A DNA stretch of 52,060 nt from Zoogloea ramigera (GCF_006539865.1 NZ_BJNV01000029.1:1-52060); one strand, 5' to 3'; counted from the stretch's first letter, positions 26,965 through 38,045 are shown. Program-made: numbers and translations. Notes: a model not told the origin generated them from the sequence alone.

Positions 26965-28209
26965 ATGGCCACTGCACCTACCAAGAAAACCCCCGCCCGC
27001 GGCACCACCGCCGTACGCGAACACCTGTTCGTCTGGGAGGGGAAAGACAAGACCGGCAAGATCATCCGCGGCGAAATGCGCGCCACGACGGAAACCGTCG
27101 TGCAAACCGTGCTGCGCCGCCAGGGGATCCTCTCCCACAAGATCCGCAAGCAGGCCTTCGCCCGCGGGCGCAAGATCGGCGACAAGGATATCGCGCTGTT
27201 CACCCGCCAGCTGGCCACCATGGTGCGTTCGGGGGTGCCGCTGCTGCAATCCTTCGACATCGCCATCAAGGGCTGCGGCAACCCCTCGCTAGCGCGCCTG
27301 CTCAACGACGTGCGCGCCAGCGTCGAGACCGGCAGCAGCCTGTCCCAGGCTTTCCGGCGCCACCCGGACCACTTCGACGCGCTGTTCTGCAACCTGGTCG
27401 CCGCCGGCGAACAGGCCGGTATCCTCGACTCCCTGCTCGACCGCCTGGCCACCTACAAGGAAAAGATCCTCGCCATCAAGAGCAAGATCAAGTCAGCCCT
27501 GTTCTACCCGATCTCGGTGGTCGTGGTGGCGGCCCTGGTGGTCTCGGTGATGATGCTGTTCGTGGTGCCCGAGTTCAAGAAGGTGTTCGCCAGCTTCGGC
27601 GCCGACCTGCCGGCACCGACCATGCTGGTCATCACCCTCTCCGACTTCTTCGTCAATTACTGGTACATCGGTTTCGGCCTGATCTTCGGCGCCATCACCG
27701 CCATCTCCTACACCTACAAGCACTCGCCGCAGATGCAGGCCACCGTCGACCGCCTCACCCTGCAGATCCCGGTGATCGGCGACGTCATCCGCAAGGCCAC
27801 CATCGCCCGCTGGACGCGCACCCTGTCCACCATGTTCGCCGCCGGCGTCCCCCTCGTCGAAGCCCTCGACTCGGTGGGCGGCGCATCCGGCAACGTGGTG
27901 TACAAAAACGCCACCAAGCAGATCCAGTCCGACGTCAGCACGGGTACCAGCCTGACCGTGGCCATGCAGAACGTCCTCGTCTTCCCCACCATGGTGATCC
28001 AGATGGTCTCCATCGGCGAAGAGTCTGGCCAGCTCGACTCCATGCTCAGCAAGGTCGCAGACTTCTTCGAGCGCGAGGTGGACGATGCCGTCGCCGGCCT
28101 CAGCCAGCTGCTCGAACCAATAATCATGGTCTTCCTGGGCGTGGTGATCGGCGGCCTCGTGGTCGCGATGTACCTGCCGATCTTCAAGCTCGGCGCCGTG
28201 GTCGGCTGA
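26965..28209 (+). CDS. pilC: Type IV pilus inner membrane platform protein PilC
   Basis: The 414-residue inner-membrane platform protein connecting PilB to the pilus. Two T2SSF (GspF) domains are visible, about residues 80-200 and 283-405. Each contains the LARQLATMVRSGVPLLQ-like motif (ALFTRQLATMVRSGVPLLQS; ARWTRTLSTMFAAGVPLVEA). Three membrane segments lie near residues 178-200, 228-250 and 385-408. The short N-terminal segment FVWEGKDKTGKIIRGE is typical of PilC. It is the middle gene of pilBCD. Confidence 0.96.
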   Translation: MATAPTKKTPARGTTAVREHLFVWEGKDKTGKIIRGEMRATTETVVQTVLRRQGILSHKIRKQAFARGRKIGDKDIALFTRQLATMVRSGVPLLQSFDIAIKGCGNPSLARLLNDVRASVETGSSLSQAFRRHPDHFDALFCNLVAAGEQAGILDSLLDRLATYKEKILAIKSKIKSALFYPISVVVVAALVVSVMMLFVVPEFKKVFASFGADLPAPTMLVITLSDFFVNYWYIGFGLIFGAITAISYTYKHSPQMQATVDRLTLQIPVIGDVIRKATIARWTRTLSTMFAAGVPLVEALDSVGGASGNVVYKNATKQIQSDVSTGTSLTVAMQNVLVFPTMVIQMVSIGEESGQLDSMLSKVADFFEREVDDAVAGLSQLLEPIIMVFLGVVIGGLVVAMYLPIFKLGAVVG

Positions 28210-28234
28210 TGCCGCAAGCTCCCTGGAAGCAGTC

Positions 28235-29086
28235 ATGAGCGCCCTGCGGGATCCCCTCGTCTTCGCCGCCCTGTGCACCTTGCTGGGCCTGTTCGTCGGC
28301 AGCTTCCTCAATGTGGTCATCCACCGCCTGCCGGTGATGATGGAGCGGGAATGGCAGGCCGAAGCCGCCAGCCTGCGGGGTGAGGAGGCCGATGGCGAAG
28401 CCCAGGTCTTCAACATTGCCACGCCCCGCTCGCGCTGCCCCCATTGCGGCCACGCGATCGGCGCCCTCGAAAACATCCCGGTCGTCAGCTACCTCGTGCT
28501 GCGTGGCCGCTGCCGGCATTGCAGCGCGCCCATCGGCGTGCGCTACCCGCTGGTCGAGATCGCCTGCGCCGCCCTGTCGGGCTTCACCGCGCTGCATTTC
28601 GGTTATGGCCTGGCAGGGGCGGGTGCGCTGATCTTCCTGTGGGCAATGATCGCGCTGTGTTTCATCGACCTCGACACCCAGCTGCTGCCCGACAGCATCA
28701 CCCTGCCCCTGCTGTGGCTCGGCCTGCTGCTCAACCTCGACAGCACCTTCACCGACCTCGCCGGTGCCGTGGTCGGTGCCGCGGCGGGCTACCTGGCCCT
28801 GTGGTCGGTGTTCTGGCTGTTCAAGCTCACCACCGGCAAGGAGGGCATGGGCTATGGAGACTTCAAGTTGCTCGCCGCCATCGGTGCCTGGCTCGGCTGG
28901 CAGATCCTGCCGCTCACGATCATGCTCTCGTCCCTGGTGGGGGCCGTGGTTGGCGTCGCGCTCATCGTGCTACGCAAGCACGGGCGGGAGATCCCCATCC
29001 CCTTCGGCCCCTACCTGGCCGCCGCCGGGCTGCTGGCCCTCTACTGGGGCAAGCCCCTCACGGAGGCCTACCTGGGCCTGCTCTGA
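28235..29086 (+). CDS. pilD: Prepilin peptidase / N-methyltransferase PilD
   Basis: A bifunctional inner-membrane aspartic protease that cleaves the leader of type IV prepilins and methylates the new N-terminus. The 283-residue protein has the N-terminal methylase domain with a four-Cys zinc site (CPHCGHAI near residue 68 and CRHCSAPIG near residue 92). The catalytic aspartates are in CFIDLDTQLLPDSITLP and in GMGYGDFKLLAAIGAWLG. About eight membrane segments. It ends the pilBCD set; the coaE and yacG genes often found next in betaproteobacteria are absent here. Confidence 0.96.
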   Translation: MSALRDPLVFAALCTLLGLFVGSFLNVVIHRLPVMMEREWQAEAASLRGEEADGEAQVFNIATPRSRCPHCGHAIGALENIPVVSYLVLRGRCRHCSAPIGVRYPLVEIACAALSGFTALHFGYGLAGAGALIFLWAMIALCFIDLDTQLLPDSITLPLLWLGLLLNLDSTFTDLAGAVVGAAAGYLALWSVFWLFKLTTGKEGMGYGDFKLLAAIGAWLGWQILPLTIMLSSLVGAVVGVALIVLRKHGREIPIPFGPYLAAAGLLALYWGKPLTEAYLGLL

Positions 29087-29221
29087 CGGGGCGCTTCCCG
29101 GCACGGCCCGGGCCCACGACTTGAAACAGCAGCGCCTGCCCCCATCTGATCGGCTCGGGGTCTGTTTCGCCCGATGTTGCGATGCGCTAAACTTCGCCCA
29201 ATTGACTTTCCGGAGCTCGTC

Positions 29222-29488
29222 ATGCCCATCTACGAGTATCGCTGCAGCGCCTGCGGCCATCAAAAAGACCACCTTCAGAAAATGAGCGACGCCCCGCTCA
29301 CCACCTGCCCCGCCTGCGGTGCCGAAACCTACTCCAAGCAGCTCTCGGCCGCCGGCTTCCAGCTCAAAGGCAGTGGCTGGTACGCCACCGACTTCAAGGG
29401 CAGCAGCGGTTCCAGCCCCAAGGCCGAGGCCACCAAGAGCGAAAGCCCTGCCCCGACCCCCTGCGGCGGCAGTTGCGCGTGCCACTGA
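29222..29488 (+). CDS. FmdB family zinc-ribbon protein
   Basis: An 88-residue putative regulatory protein with the FmdB/CxxC_CxxC_SSSS zinc ribbon: MPIYEYRCSACG and TTCPACG provide two CxxC pairs at residues 8-11 and 29-32, followed by GSGWYATDFK. The tail is Ser/Pro-rich and ends in a Cys cluster (CGGSCACH). The ATG at 29222 fits the invariant MPIYEY start. It precedes a DUF502 gene and aspS, a conserved order in betaproteobacteria. Function is unproven. Confidence 0.9.
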   Translation: MPIYEYRCSACGHQKDHLQKMSDAPLTTCPACGAETYSKQLSAAGFQLKGSGWYATDFKGSSGSSPKAEATKSESPAPTPCGGSCACH

Positions 29489-29513
29489 GCCAGGACGCCC
29501 GCGAAACCGCTGA

Positions 29514-30149
29514 ATGAAAAAATACTTTGTCACCGGACTGCTGATCTGGATTCCGCTGGTCATCACCCTGATGGTGCTGGCCTGGATCGTCAACACCCTC
29601 GACCAGATCCTCCTGATCGCACCGGCCGCAGTTCGGCCCGACGCCCTGCTGGGGTTCCACCTGCCGGGCGTCGGCGTCCTCGTCACGCTGCTGCTGATCC
29701 TGATCACCGGCCTCGCCGCAGCCAACTTCGTCGGCCAGCGGCTGGTGGGTTTCTGGGAAAGCCTGCTGTCGCGCATCCCGGTGGTCAAGTCGATCTACTA
29801 CAGCGTCAAGCAGGTCTCCGACACCCTGCTGTCCAGTAACGGCCAGGCCTTCCGCAAGGCCCTCCTGATCCAGTACCCCCATCAGGGCATCTGGACCATC
29901 GCCTTCCAGACCGGCAAGCCCGGTGGTGACGCCGCCCGCCACCTTGGCGACGACTTCGTCAGCGTGTATGTGCCCACCACGCCCAACCCGACCTCCGGCT
30001 TCTTTCTGATGCTGCCGCGCAAGGACGCCATCGAGCTCGACATGAGCGTCGATGACGCCCTCAAGTACATCATCTCGATGGGCGTGGTCGCGCCGCCCTC
30101 GCCCCCCGGCAGCGCCCTTCACTCCAGCGCAGCCCTACTGAATCGATAA
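29514..30149 (+). CDS. DUF502 family membrane protein
   Basis: A 211-residue predicted inner-membrane protein. Two membrane segments lie at residues 4-26 ([20 protein letters not shown]) and about 50-73. A conserved cytoplasmic domain follows with [20 protein letters not shown] and [16 protein letters not shown], the hallmark motif of DUF502. The start codon is 25 bases after the FmdB stop. A terminator follows before aspS. No function is known. Confidence 0.9.
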   Translation: MKKYFVTGLLIWIPLVITLMVLAWIVNTLDQILLIAPAAVRPDALLGFHLPGVGVLVTLLLILITGLAAANFVGQRLVGFWESLLSRIPVVKSIYYSVKQVSDTLLSSNGQAFRKALLIQYPHQGIWTIAFQTGKPGGDAARHLGDDFVSVYVPTTPNPTSGFFLMLPRKDAIELDMSVDDALKYIISMGVVAPPSPPGSALHSSAALLNR

Positions 30150-30182
30150 ACGCGCCTGCCGGTCAGGTGCGTTCCGTTTTTT
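30149..30182 (+). terminator. Terminator between DUF502 gene and aspS
   Basis: A ten-base stem AACGCGCCTG (30149-30158) / CAGGTGCGTT (30164-30173) with a CCGGT loop and one G-T pair, followed by TTTTTT at 30177-30182. It begins at the DUF502 stop codon. aspS starts 20 bases later, so it may attenuate rather than fully stop transcription. Confidence 0.75.
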
Positions 30183-30202
30183 CCAGGAATAAAGATCCCA
30201 CC

Positions 30203-31993
<1,791 letters not shown>

Positions 31994-32012
31994 TCGCCTC
32001 TCCGGCGCTGCA

Positions 32013-32053
32013 AAAGCGGGCACACGGCCAGGCCGTTTGCCCGCTTTCTTTTT
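32013..32053 (+). terminator. Rho-independent terminator of aspS
   Basis: Stem AAAGCGGGCA (32013-32022) / TGCCCGCTTT (32038-32047) with a second inner stem (CGGCC/GGCCG), followed by CTTTTT. It lies 20 bases after the aspS stop. Confidence 0.9.
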
Positions 32054-32122
32054 GTGCGGGCCTCAAGAATCCACGCGCGCGGCCGTTCCACCCCTCAATC
32101 CCGCGCCAACGCCCCGCCCACC

Positions 32123-33739
32123 GTGATCGAACTCGGCACCGTCTCCGCCCTCATCGTCGAAGCCAACCCCAGCATGCGGACCCAGCTCCGCAACATGCTC
32201 AACATGGCCGGCATCACCAAAGTCCAGTTTGCCGTCACCGCCGGGGTCGCCGTGCGCAAGCTGCGTGACGCCCGCTACGACCTGATCCTCTGCGAATACC
32301 ACATCGGCGACGGTCAGGACGGCCAGCACCTCCTCGAAGACCTGCGCCACAACGCGGTCATCCCCCTGTCGACCCTGTTCATCATGGTCACCGGCGAACG
32401 CCAGTACGAGCGTGTCGTCAGCGCTGCCGAGCTGGCCCCCAACGACTACATCCTGAAGCCCTTCGCCGCCGACACCCTGCACGACCGCATTGAGCGGGCC
32501 CTCGTCAAGCGCGAAGCCTTCATGCCGGCTTACCAGCTGATCGAGCTGGGCAACGTGCCCGACGCGATCACCTATTGCGCTGAAGCGGAAGAAAAGCACC
32601 CCCAGTGGCAGCTCGACTTCCTGCGCCTGCGGGCCGAGCTCCATGTGGCCAGCGGCAATGCAGACGAAGCGCAGAAGCTCTACGAGCGCATCCTGTCCAC
32701 CCGCAGCGTGCCCTGGGCCCGCCTCGGGCTGGCCAAGGCACTCTACCTGCAGCGCCGCTATGCCGAGGCCGAAGAGATCCTCCAGGCCCTGGTCGGCGAA
32801 AACGAGCTCTACGTGGACGCCTACGACTGGCTTTCACGCACCCGCGAGGCGGCCGGCGAGCTGGAAGCCGCACGCAACGTGCTGACCAACGCGATGGCCC
32901 TGTCGCCCCACCGGGTCGGGCGTCTGCGCCGCCTGGGCGAGCTCTCCATCGAGACCGGCGACCACGAGGCCGCCGAAAAGGTGCTCGCCGAGGTCGTGCG
33001 CAAGGGCAAGTATTCCGACTTCCGCGACCCCGAAGACCACGTCCGCCTGCTCCAGGCCCAGCTCGGCCGCGGCGACACCGCCCAGGCCGAAGCCACCATC
33101 CGCGACCTCGAGCGCTCCATGGCGGGCCTCGACAAAACCCGCATGTGCACGGCCCTCTCGAGCGCACTCGTGCATGTCAAGAAGGGCGAGACCGACCGGG
33201 CCGGCGAAGCCCTCAAAGCCCTCATGTCCGAATCCGACGGCGGCCAGAGCCTGTCCCTCAAGCTGAAGGGCGAGCTTGCCCGCGCCTGCTTCGCCACCCA
33301 GCTCGAGGGCGAAGGCGCCCAGGTCGTCCTCGACATCATGCGCAACGCCCCCGACGAACGCACCCTCGCCACCACCAAGAACATACTGCGGGAGGCCGGC
33401 AAGACCGAGCTCGGCGAACAGCTGGCCGGGCAGATCAACACGGAAATCCGCGACCTCGTCGCCGAAGGCGCCCGCAAGGCGCAGGATGGCGACTTCGACG
33501 GCGCTGTGCAGTTCATGCTCACCGCGGTGCGCAAGATGCCCGGCAACACCCACGTCCTCTTCAACGCCACCCTCGCGCTCCTCAAGCACATCGAGAGCTG
33601 CGGCTGGAACGAACGCTTCGCCGAACAGGCCCGCAACCTGATGGAACGCGCCCGCGCGCAAGACCCGGGCAACGCCCGCCTGCCGGCCCTCACCACCTAC
33701 TACTACAACCTGCTGAAGAAATTCGGGATACAGCCGTGA
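32123..33739 (+). CDS. Degenerate receiver-domain protein with TPR array
   Basis: A 538-residue protein with an N-terminal CheY-like receiver (residues 5-130) and a long TPR/helical repeat region (about 150-530, for example LRAELHVASGNADEAQKLYE and DYETGDHEAAEKV-like units). The receiver keeps Thr (MVTGERQ) and Lys (YILKPF), but the acidic pair is replaced (IVEANP) and the phosphoacceptor position holds Glu58 (LILCEYHIGDG), so it is probably a pseudo-receiver. The GTG at 32123 was chosen because the upstream frame begins inside the aspS terminator; no clear ribosome-binding site is seen. It is probably a protein-interaction scaffold; the partner is unknown. Confidence 0.82.
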   Translation: MIELGTVSALIVEANPSMRTQLRNMLNMAGITKVQFAVTAGVAVRKLRDARYDLILCEYHIGDGQDGQHLLEDLRHNAVIPLSTLFIMVTGERQYERVVSAAELAPNDYILKPFAADTLHDRIERALVKREAFMPAYQLIELGNVPDAITYCAEAEEKHPQWQLDFLRLRAELHVASGNADEAQKLYERILSTRSVPWARLGLAKALYLQRRYAEAEEILQALVGENELYVDAYDWLSRTREAAGELEAARNVLTNAMALSPHRVGRLRRLGELSIETGDHEAAEKVLAEVVRKGKYSDFRDPEDHVRLLQAQLGRGDTAQAEATIRDLERSMAGLDKTRMCTALSSALVHVKKGETDRAGEALKALMSESDGGQSLSLKLKGELARACFATQLEGEGAQVVLDIMRNAPDERTLATTKNILREAGKTELGEQLAGQINTEIRDLVAEGARKAQDGDFDGAVQFMLTAVRKMPGNTHVLFNATLALLKHIESCGWNERFAEQARNLMERARAQDPGNARLPALTTYYYNLLKKFGIQP

Positions 33740-33818
33740 GGGGGTGATGGGTGATGGGGAGTGGGGGCACGGACTCAAGGTGTGCCCGCCCACTTCCCAC
33801 CTCCCACTTCCCCGCCTG
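33739..33818. repeat. G-rich / C-rich inverted repeat element, copy 1
   Basis: The intergenic stretch after the TPR gene has a G-rich arm with GGGTGATGGGGAGTGGGGGC and a C-rich arm containing GCCCACTTCCCACCTCCCAC. The arms can pair imperfectly into a long hairpin. A similar element is at 42233-42310. Confidence 0.5.
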
Positions 33819-33855
33819 CTAAACTGACTGCGTTCCGTTTATCCGAGGGCACGTC

Positions 33856-34233
33856 ATGCTCCCACGCTTTCTGCGGCTCGTTGCCGTTCTGCTCGCCTTT
33901 GCCGCCCCCGGCGCCGAGGCCCGCGACTTCCTCGACTGGGGCAGCCGCGAGAGCTCGACCATTGCGGAGTCCCGCCTGCCGCCCGAGGCCCGCGAGACCC
34001 TCGCCCTGATCCGCCAGGGCGGGCCTTACCCCTACCGCCGCGACGGCATCACCTTCCAGAACCGCGAAAACCAGCTGCCCGAAGCCAGACGCGGCTATTA
34101 CCGCGAATACACCGTCCCGACCCCCGGCTCGCGGGACCGGGGCGCCCGGCGCATCGTCACCGGCGGCAACCCGCCCTCGGTCTTCTATTACAGCAACGAC
34201 CACTACCGCAGCTTCCGGCGCATCCAGGACTGA
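33856..34233 (+). CDS. Secreted guanyl-specific ribonuclease (RNase Sa/barnase superfamily)
   Basis: A 125-residue microbial RNase of the N1/T1/Sa group, predicted to cut single-stranded RNA after G. A Sec signal peptide (residues 1-22, ending GAEA) precedes a domain of about 100 residues, the usual size. Catalytic residues map to Glu84 (YYREYTVPTP), Arg98 or Arg99 (GARRIVTGG) and His116 (YYSNDHYRSF), with the substrate-side stretch DGITFQNREN. It is followed two bases later by a barstar-like gene, the classical toxin/inhibitor arrangement. Export and the signal peptide suggest use outside the cytoplasm, in nutrition or competition. Confidence 0.92.
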   Translation: MLPRFLRLVAVLLAFAAPGAEARDFLDWGSRESSTIAESRLPPEARETLALIRQGGPYPYRRDGITFQNRENQLPEARRGYYREYTVPTPGSRDRGARRIVTGGNPPSVFYYSNDHYRSFRRIQD

Positions 34234-34235
34234 CC

Positions 34236-34679
34236 ATGCACGCCCCTGCCTACCATTCCCTGCTGCCCCGCGCCGAGCGGGCCGGGATCTACCACATGCC
34301 CTTTGCCGCCGACCTCGCCCTCGAAGAAGCCGCCGAAAGCCTCGACTACCCCATGCACCGGGTCGATCTCGCCCGGGTCACGACCAAGGAGGCCTTTCTC
34401 GAGGCCGTCGGCAAGGCCCTCGACTTTCCCGACTGGTACGGCCACAACTGGGACGCCCTGGCCGATTGCCTCACCGACTTGTCGTGGATGGCGGCCGACG
34501 GCTACGTGATCGTCCTCGAGCGCGCTGACGCCTTCGCCAGCGCCGCCCCGACCGACTTCGCCACCGCGCTGTCCATCTTCCAGGACGCGGCCGACACCTG
34601 GCGCGACGACGGCGTACCGTTCTGGACCCTCGTCGGCACCGTCTCCGACGGCCTCGACTGGCTGCAGGAGCTGGCTTGA
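34236..34679 (+). CDS. Barstar family RNase inhibitor
   Basis: A 147-residue cytoplasmic protein with a barstar domain over about residues 35-125. The family signature is FPDWYGHNWDALADCLTDLS, whose Tyr/Asn/Trp/Asp positions match the barnase-binding helix of barstar. No signal peptide is present, as expected for an inhibitor that protects the producing cell before export. It starts two bases after the RNase stop. Residues 1-30 are an N-terminal extension relative to the 90-residue Bacillus barstar. Its stop overlaps the TTG start of nudB, so the three genes are translationally linked. Confidence 0.92.
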   Translation: MHAPAYHSLLPRAERAGIYHMPFAADLALEEAAESLDYPMHRVDLARVTTKEAFLEAVGKALDFPDWYGHNWDALADCLTDLSWMAADGYVIVLERADAFASAAPTDFATALSIFQDAADTWRDDGVPFWTLVGTVSDGLDWLQELA

Positions 34680-35128
34680 GCGCCGCCTTCAAGCAGCCCG
34701 TGTCGGTGCTGGTGGTGATCCACACCCCGGCGCTGGAGGTGCTGCTCCTCGAACGGGCCGAGAGCACGGGCCTGTGGCAGTCGGTGACCGGCAGCCGCGA
34801 AGGCGACGAGCACCTCGCCGACACGGCCCTGCGCGAGGTCGCCGAAGAGACCGGCATCCAGGCAAGCGCCGCCGCGCTCCACGACTGGCAGCTCGCCAAC
34901 CGCTTCTTGATCATGCAGCGCTGGCGCAAGCGCTACGCGCCGGGCGTCACCCAGAATACCGAACACGTCTTCAGCCTGTGCCTGCCGGCCCCACAACCCG
35001 TGCGGCTAGCCCCCGACGAGCACACGGCGGCCCGCTGGGTGCCCTGGCAGGAGGCCGCCCAGGCAGTGTTCTCGTGGACCAACCGCGACGCCATCCACCT
35101 CGTCGCCCGGCGGCTCCAGGCCAGCTAG
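34676..35128 (+). CDS. nudB: Dihydroneopterin triphosphate diphosphatase NudB
   Basis: A 150-residue Nudix hydrolase that removes pyrophosphate from dihydroneopterin triphosphate in folate synthesis. The Nudix box GSREGDEHLADTALREVAEE is at about residues 39-58, preceded by LWQSVTGS as in NudB. It starts with TTG at 34676, overlapping the TGA of the barstar gene by three bases. The aspS-nudB neighbourhood is conserved in betaproteobacteria; here the receiver-TPR and RNase/barstar genes lie between them. The stop overlaps, on the opposite strand, the stop of the CWC gene at a CTAG. Confidence 0.88.
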   Translation: MSAAFKQPVSVLVVIHTPALEVLLLERAESTGLWQSVTGSREGDEHLADTALREVAEETGIQASAAALHDWQLANRFLIMQRWRKRYAPGVTQNTEHVFSLCLPAPQPVRLAPDEHTAARWVPWQEAAQAVFSWTNRDAIHLVARRLQAS

Positions 35129-35334
35129 ATCTTCGGCCCGCCCTGCTGGGTCTCAATCATCCGCGCCAGGCAGGCCGGGCAATAGCAGCTGCCCGCGCCG
35201 GCCGCCGGCACCGCCAGCAGCGGCGGCAAGGTGGCACACCAGCACTCGGGCTGGCCGGCCTGCATCCCGCAGGTAAAGCCCGCACCACAGCCCGGGCAGA
35301 TGTTGGTCGACGCTTCACTGTTCTCTTGCGACAT
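35125..35334 (-). CDS. Cysteine-rich CWC family protein
   Basis: A 69-residue protein with the pattern ICPGCGAGFTCGM, ECWC and YCPACLARM, nine cysteines arranged as in the cysteine_rich_CWC family. It is likely to bind zinc or another metal; function is unknown. It is convergent with nudB, with stop codons overlapping at a CTAG palindrome. Confidence 0.88.
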   Translation of the reverse strand: MSQENSEASTNICPGCGAGFTCGMQAGQPECWCATLPPLLAVPAAGAGSCYCPACLARMIETQQGGPKI

Positions 35335-35381
35335 GCCTGGGCTCCCTTTTTGCGAAACCCCAGTCTACCCGCCGCGCGGGG

Positions 35382-35410
35382 CTTGAAGTGAAGAAGGCCG
35401 AACCCTATAT
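35382..35410 (+). promoter_or_regulatory. Sigma-32 (heat-shock) type promoter of hsp20
   Basis: CTTGAAG (35382-35388) and CCCTATAT (35403-35410) separated by 14 bases match the RpoH consensus CTTGAAA-N13-15-CCCCATNT with one or two mismatches. It sits 57 bases before the hsp20 ATG. The AAGGAG ribosome-binding site is at 35453-35458. Confidence 0.8.
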
Positions 35411-35466
35411 AAGAATCAGAGCGGGGCAGAGCCCGCTATCCCGAGACCAGACAAGGAGACTTACGA

Positions 35467-36940
<1,474 letters not shown>

Positions 36941-36964
36941 GCCGCCACAACCCGGCAGCTCCCG

Positions 36965-36997
36965 GCGGGGCGCCCCACGGTGCGCCCCGCTTGCGTT
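36965..36997 (+). terminator. Terminator after argB
   Basis: Nine-base arms GCGGGGCGC (36965-36973) and GCGCCCCGC (36982-36990), followed by TTGCGTT. It lies 24 bases after the argB stop. Confidence 0.65.
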
Positions 36998-37156
36998 AAA
37001 GCTCCGAAGCGCCGGCAATTCACGCCCTCGTCCTGCCACTCCCCGGAGCGCTCCACCAGACCCTCAAGCACCGCGCGCAGCATCACCTGCCGCGCACCCT
37101 CCAGGGCGGCAAGCCCTGATCGACATCCCGAGCGGACGAGGGGAACCCGGGACGGC

Positions 37157-37162
37157 TACAAT
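37157..37162 (+). promoter_or_regulatory. Putative dsbB -10 box
   Basis: TACAAT 35 bases upstream of the dsbB ATG; no clear -35. Confidence 0.35.
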
Positions 37163-37197
37163 GATCCTTTAGCTTTCCCTTGCCTTTTCATCAACCG

Positions 37198-37701
37198 ATG
37201 CTCGCGCGCCTCCCCTTCCGCATCCTCGCCCTGCTCCTCTTTGCCATCTGTGCGGCCATGCTCGCCTTCGGGCTCTACCTGCAGCACGCCAAGGGCATCG
37301 AGCCCTGCCCGATGTGCATCATGCAGCGCTACGCACTGGCCGCCTGCGGGCTGATCGGCCTGCTGGCCGGGCTGCATGACCCGGGCCGCCGCGGCGTGTC
37401 GGTGTATGGCGCCTTCCTCGCAGTGGCGGCCATCGCCGGCCTGGGCGTGGCGGCGCGCCAGTCGTGGATGCAGTGGTTTCCGCCCGCCGTGTCTGAGTGT
37501 GGCCCCGGCCTCGAATACATGCTCGAGAGCTTTCCCCTCAGCGCCGCCCTGCCGATGATCTTCCGCGGCGCCGGTGACTGCTCGGTGGTGGACTGGACCT
37601 TCCTCGGCCTGTCCATCGCCAACTGGTCCCTCCTCAGCTTCACGACCATCCTGGTCGCCCTCACGGTTTATCTGCTGCAGCGCGCAAGACAAACCCGCTG
37701 A
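37198..37701 (+). CDS. dsbB: Disulfide bond formation protein DsbB
   Basis: An inner-membrane quinone reductase that reoxidises DsbA. The 167-residue protein has four membrane segments. The first periplasmic pair is CPMC (C37/C40) in GIEPCPMCIMQRYALAACG; the second periplasmic loop has Cys residues in SECGPGLEY and GAGDCSVVDW, completing the four redox cysteines. The ATG at 37198 starts MLARLPFRIL; a TTG at 37180 in frame would add six residues and is less likely. Confidence 0.93.
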   Translation: MLARLPFRILALLLFAICAAMLAFGLYLQHAKGIEPCPMCIMQRYALAACGLIGLLAGLHDPGRRGVSVYGAFLAVAAIAGLGVAARQSWMQWFPPAVSECGPGLEYMLESFPLSAALPMIFRGAGDCSVVDWTFLGLSIANWSLLSFTTILVALTVYLLQRARQTR

Positions 37702-37926
37702 CAACGCCCCAGCGCGGGGCTTGCCGCACCACGGCAGTGCGCACCGCCACCCGTTCACACCCCCGTGAAACGCCCACATCCCGCCAGCCACGCGGGTTTG
37801 TGCTGCTGGCACACAACCTGCTAATTCCTTCGCAAATCATGCGGGCACGCGCAATCGCAAAAATGCGGCACTGCCCGCAAAGTGCTCCAGGCATTGCGCG
37901 CCAGCCCTAACCAGGCCAGGCGACTC

Positions 37927-37968
37927 GGGCAGACCAACGGCGGTCCGGCCCCTGATCAACGACGATCA
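37927..37968 (+). ncRNA. Putative ANTAR (NasT/NasR-type) antitermination RNA motif
   Basis: Hairpin P1 (37927-37951) has inner stem GACC/GGTC around the hexaloop AACGGC (37936-37941). Hairpin P2 (37953-37968) has stem TGATC/GATCA around the hexaloop AACGAC (37958-37963). Paired hairpins with hexaloops carrying A at position 1 and G at position 4, separated by one or two bases, are the known recognition element of ANTAR antiterminators that control nitrate/nitrite assimilation operons. The location just upstream of nirB fits. No ANTAR protein gene is in the window. Confidence 0.7.
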
Positions 37969-37994
37969 CTCCTGCACAAGGCTCATTCGCCCGC

Positions 37995-38022
37995 GCCGGC
38001 CGCCCTGCGTGCCGGGGCCGGC
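37995..38022 (+). terminator. GC-rich hairpin before nirB (leader terminator candidate)
   Basis: Arms GCCGGCC (37995-38001) and GGCCGGC (38016-38022). CCGGCCCC at 37946-37952 can alternatively pair with GGGGCCGG at 38014-38021, so mutually exclusive structures exist. There is no T-run after it, so it may instead affect ribosome access to the nearby SD. Confidence 0.45.
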
Positions 38023-38045
38023 AAGGATCAATCGTCGGAGGAATC

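Larger units (their letters stand above)
37702..38045 (+). promoter_or_regulatory. Leader and control region of the nirB operon, no gene
   Basis: A 344-base gap upstream of nirB with no convincing coding frame. Its right half carries two adjacent hairpins with six-base loops (37927-37968) and a stronger GC-rich hairpin (37995-38022) just before the CGGAGGA ribosome-binding site. The left half is partly A/T-richer around 37800-37865 and probably contains the promoter, but no box could be placed reliably. Confidence 0.6.
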
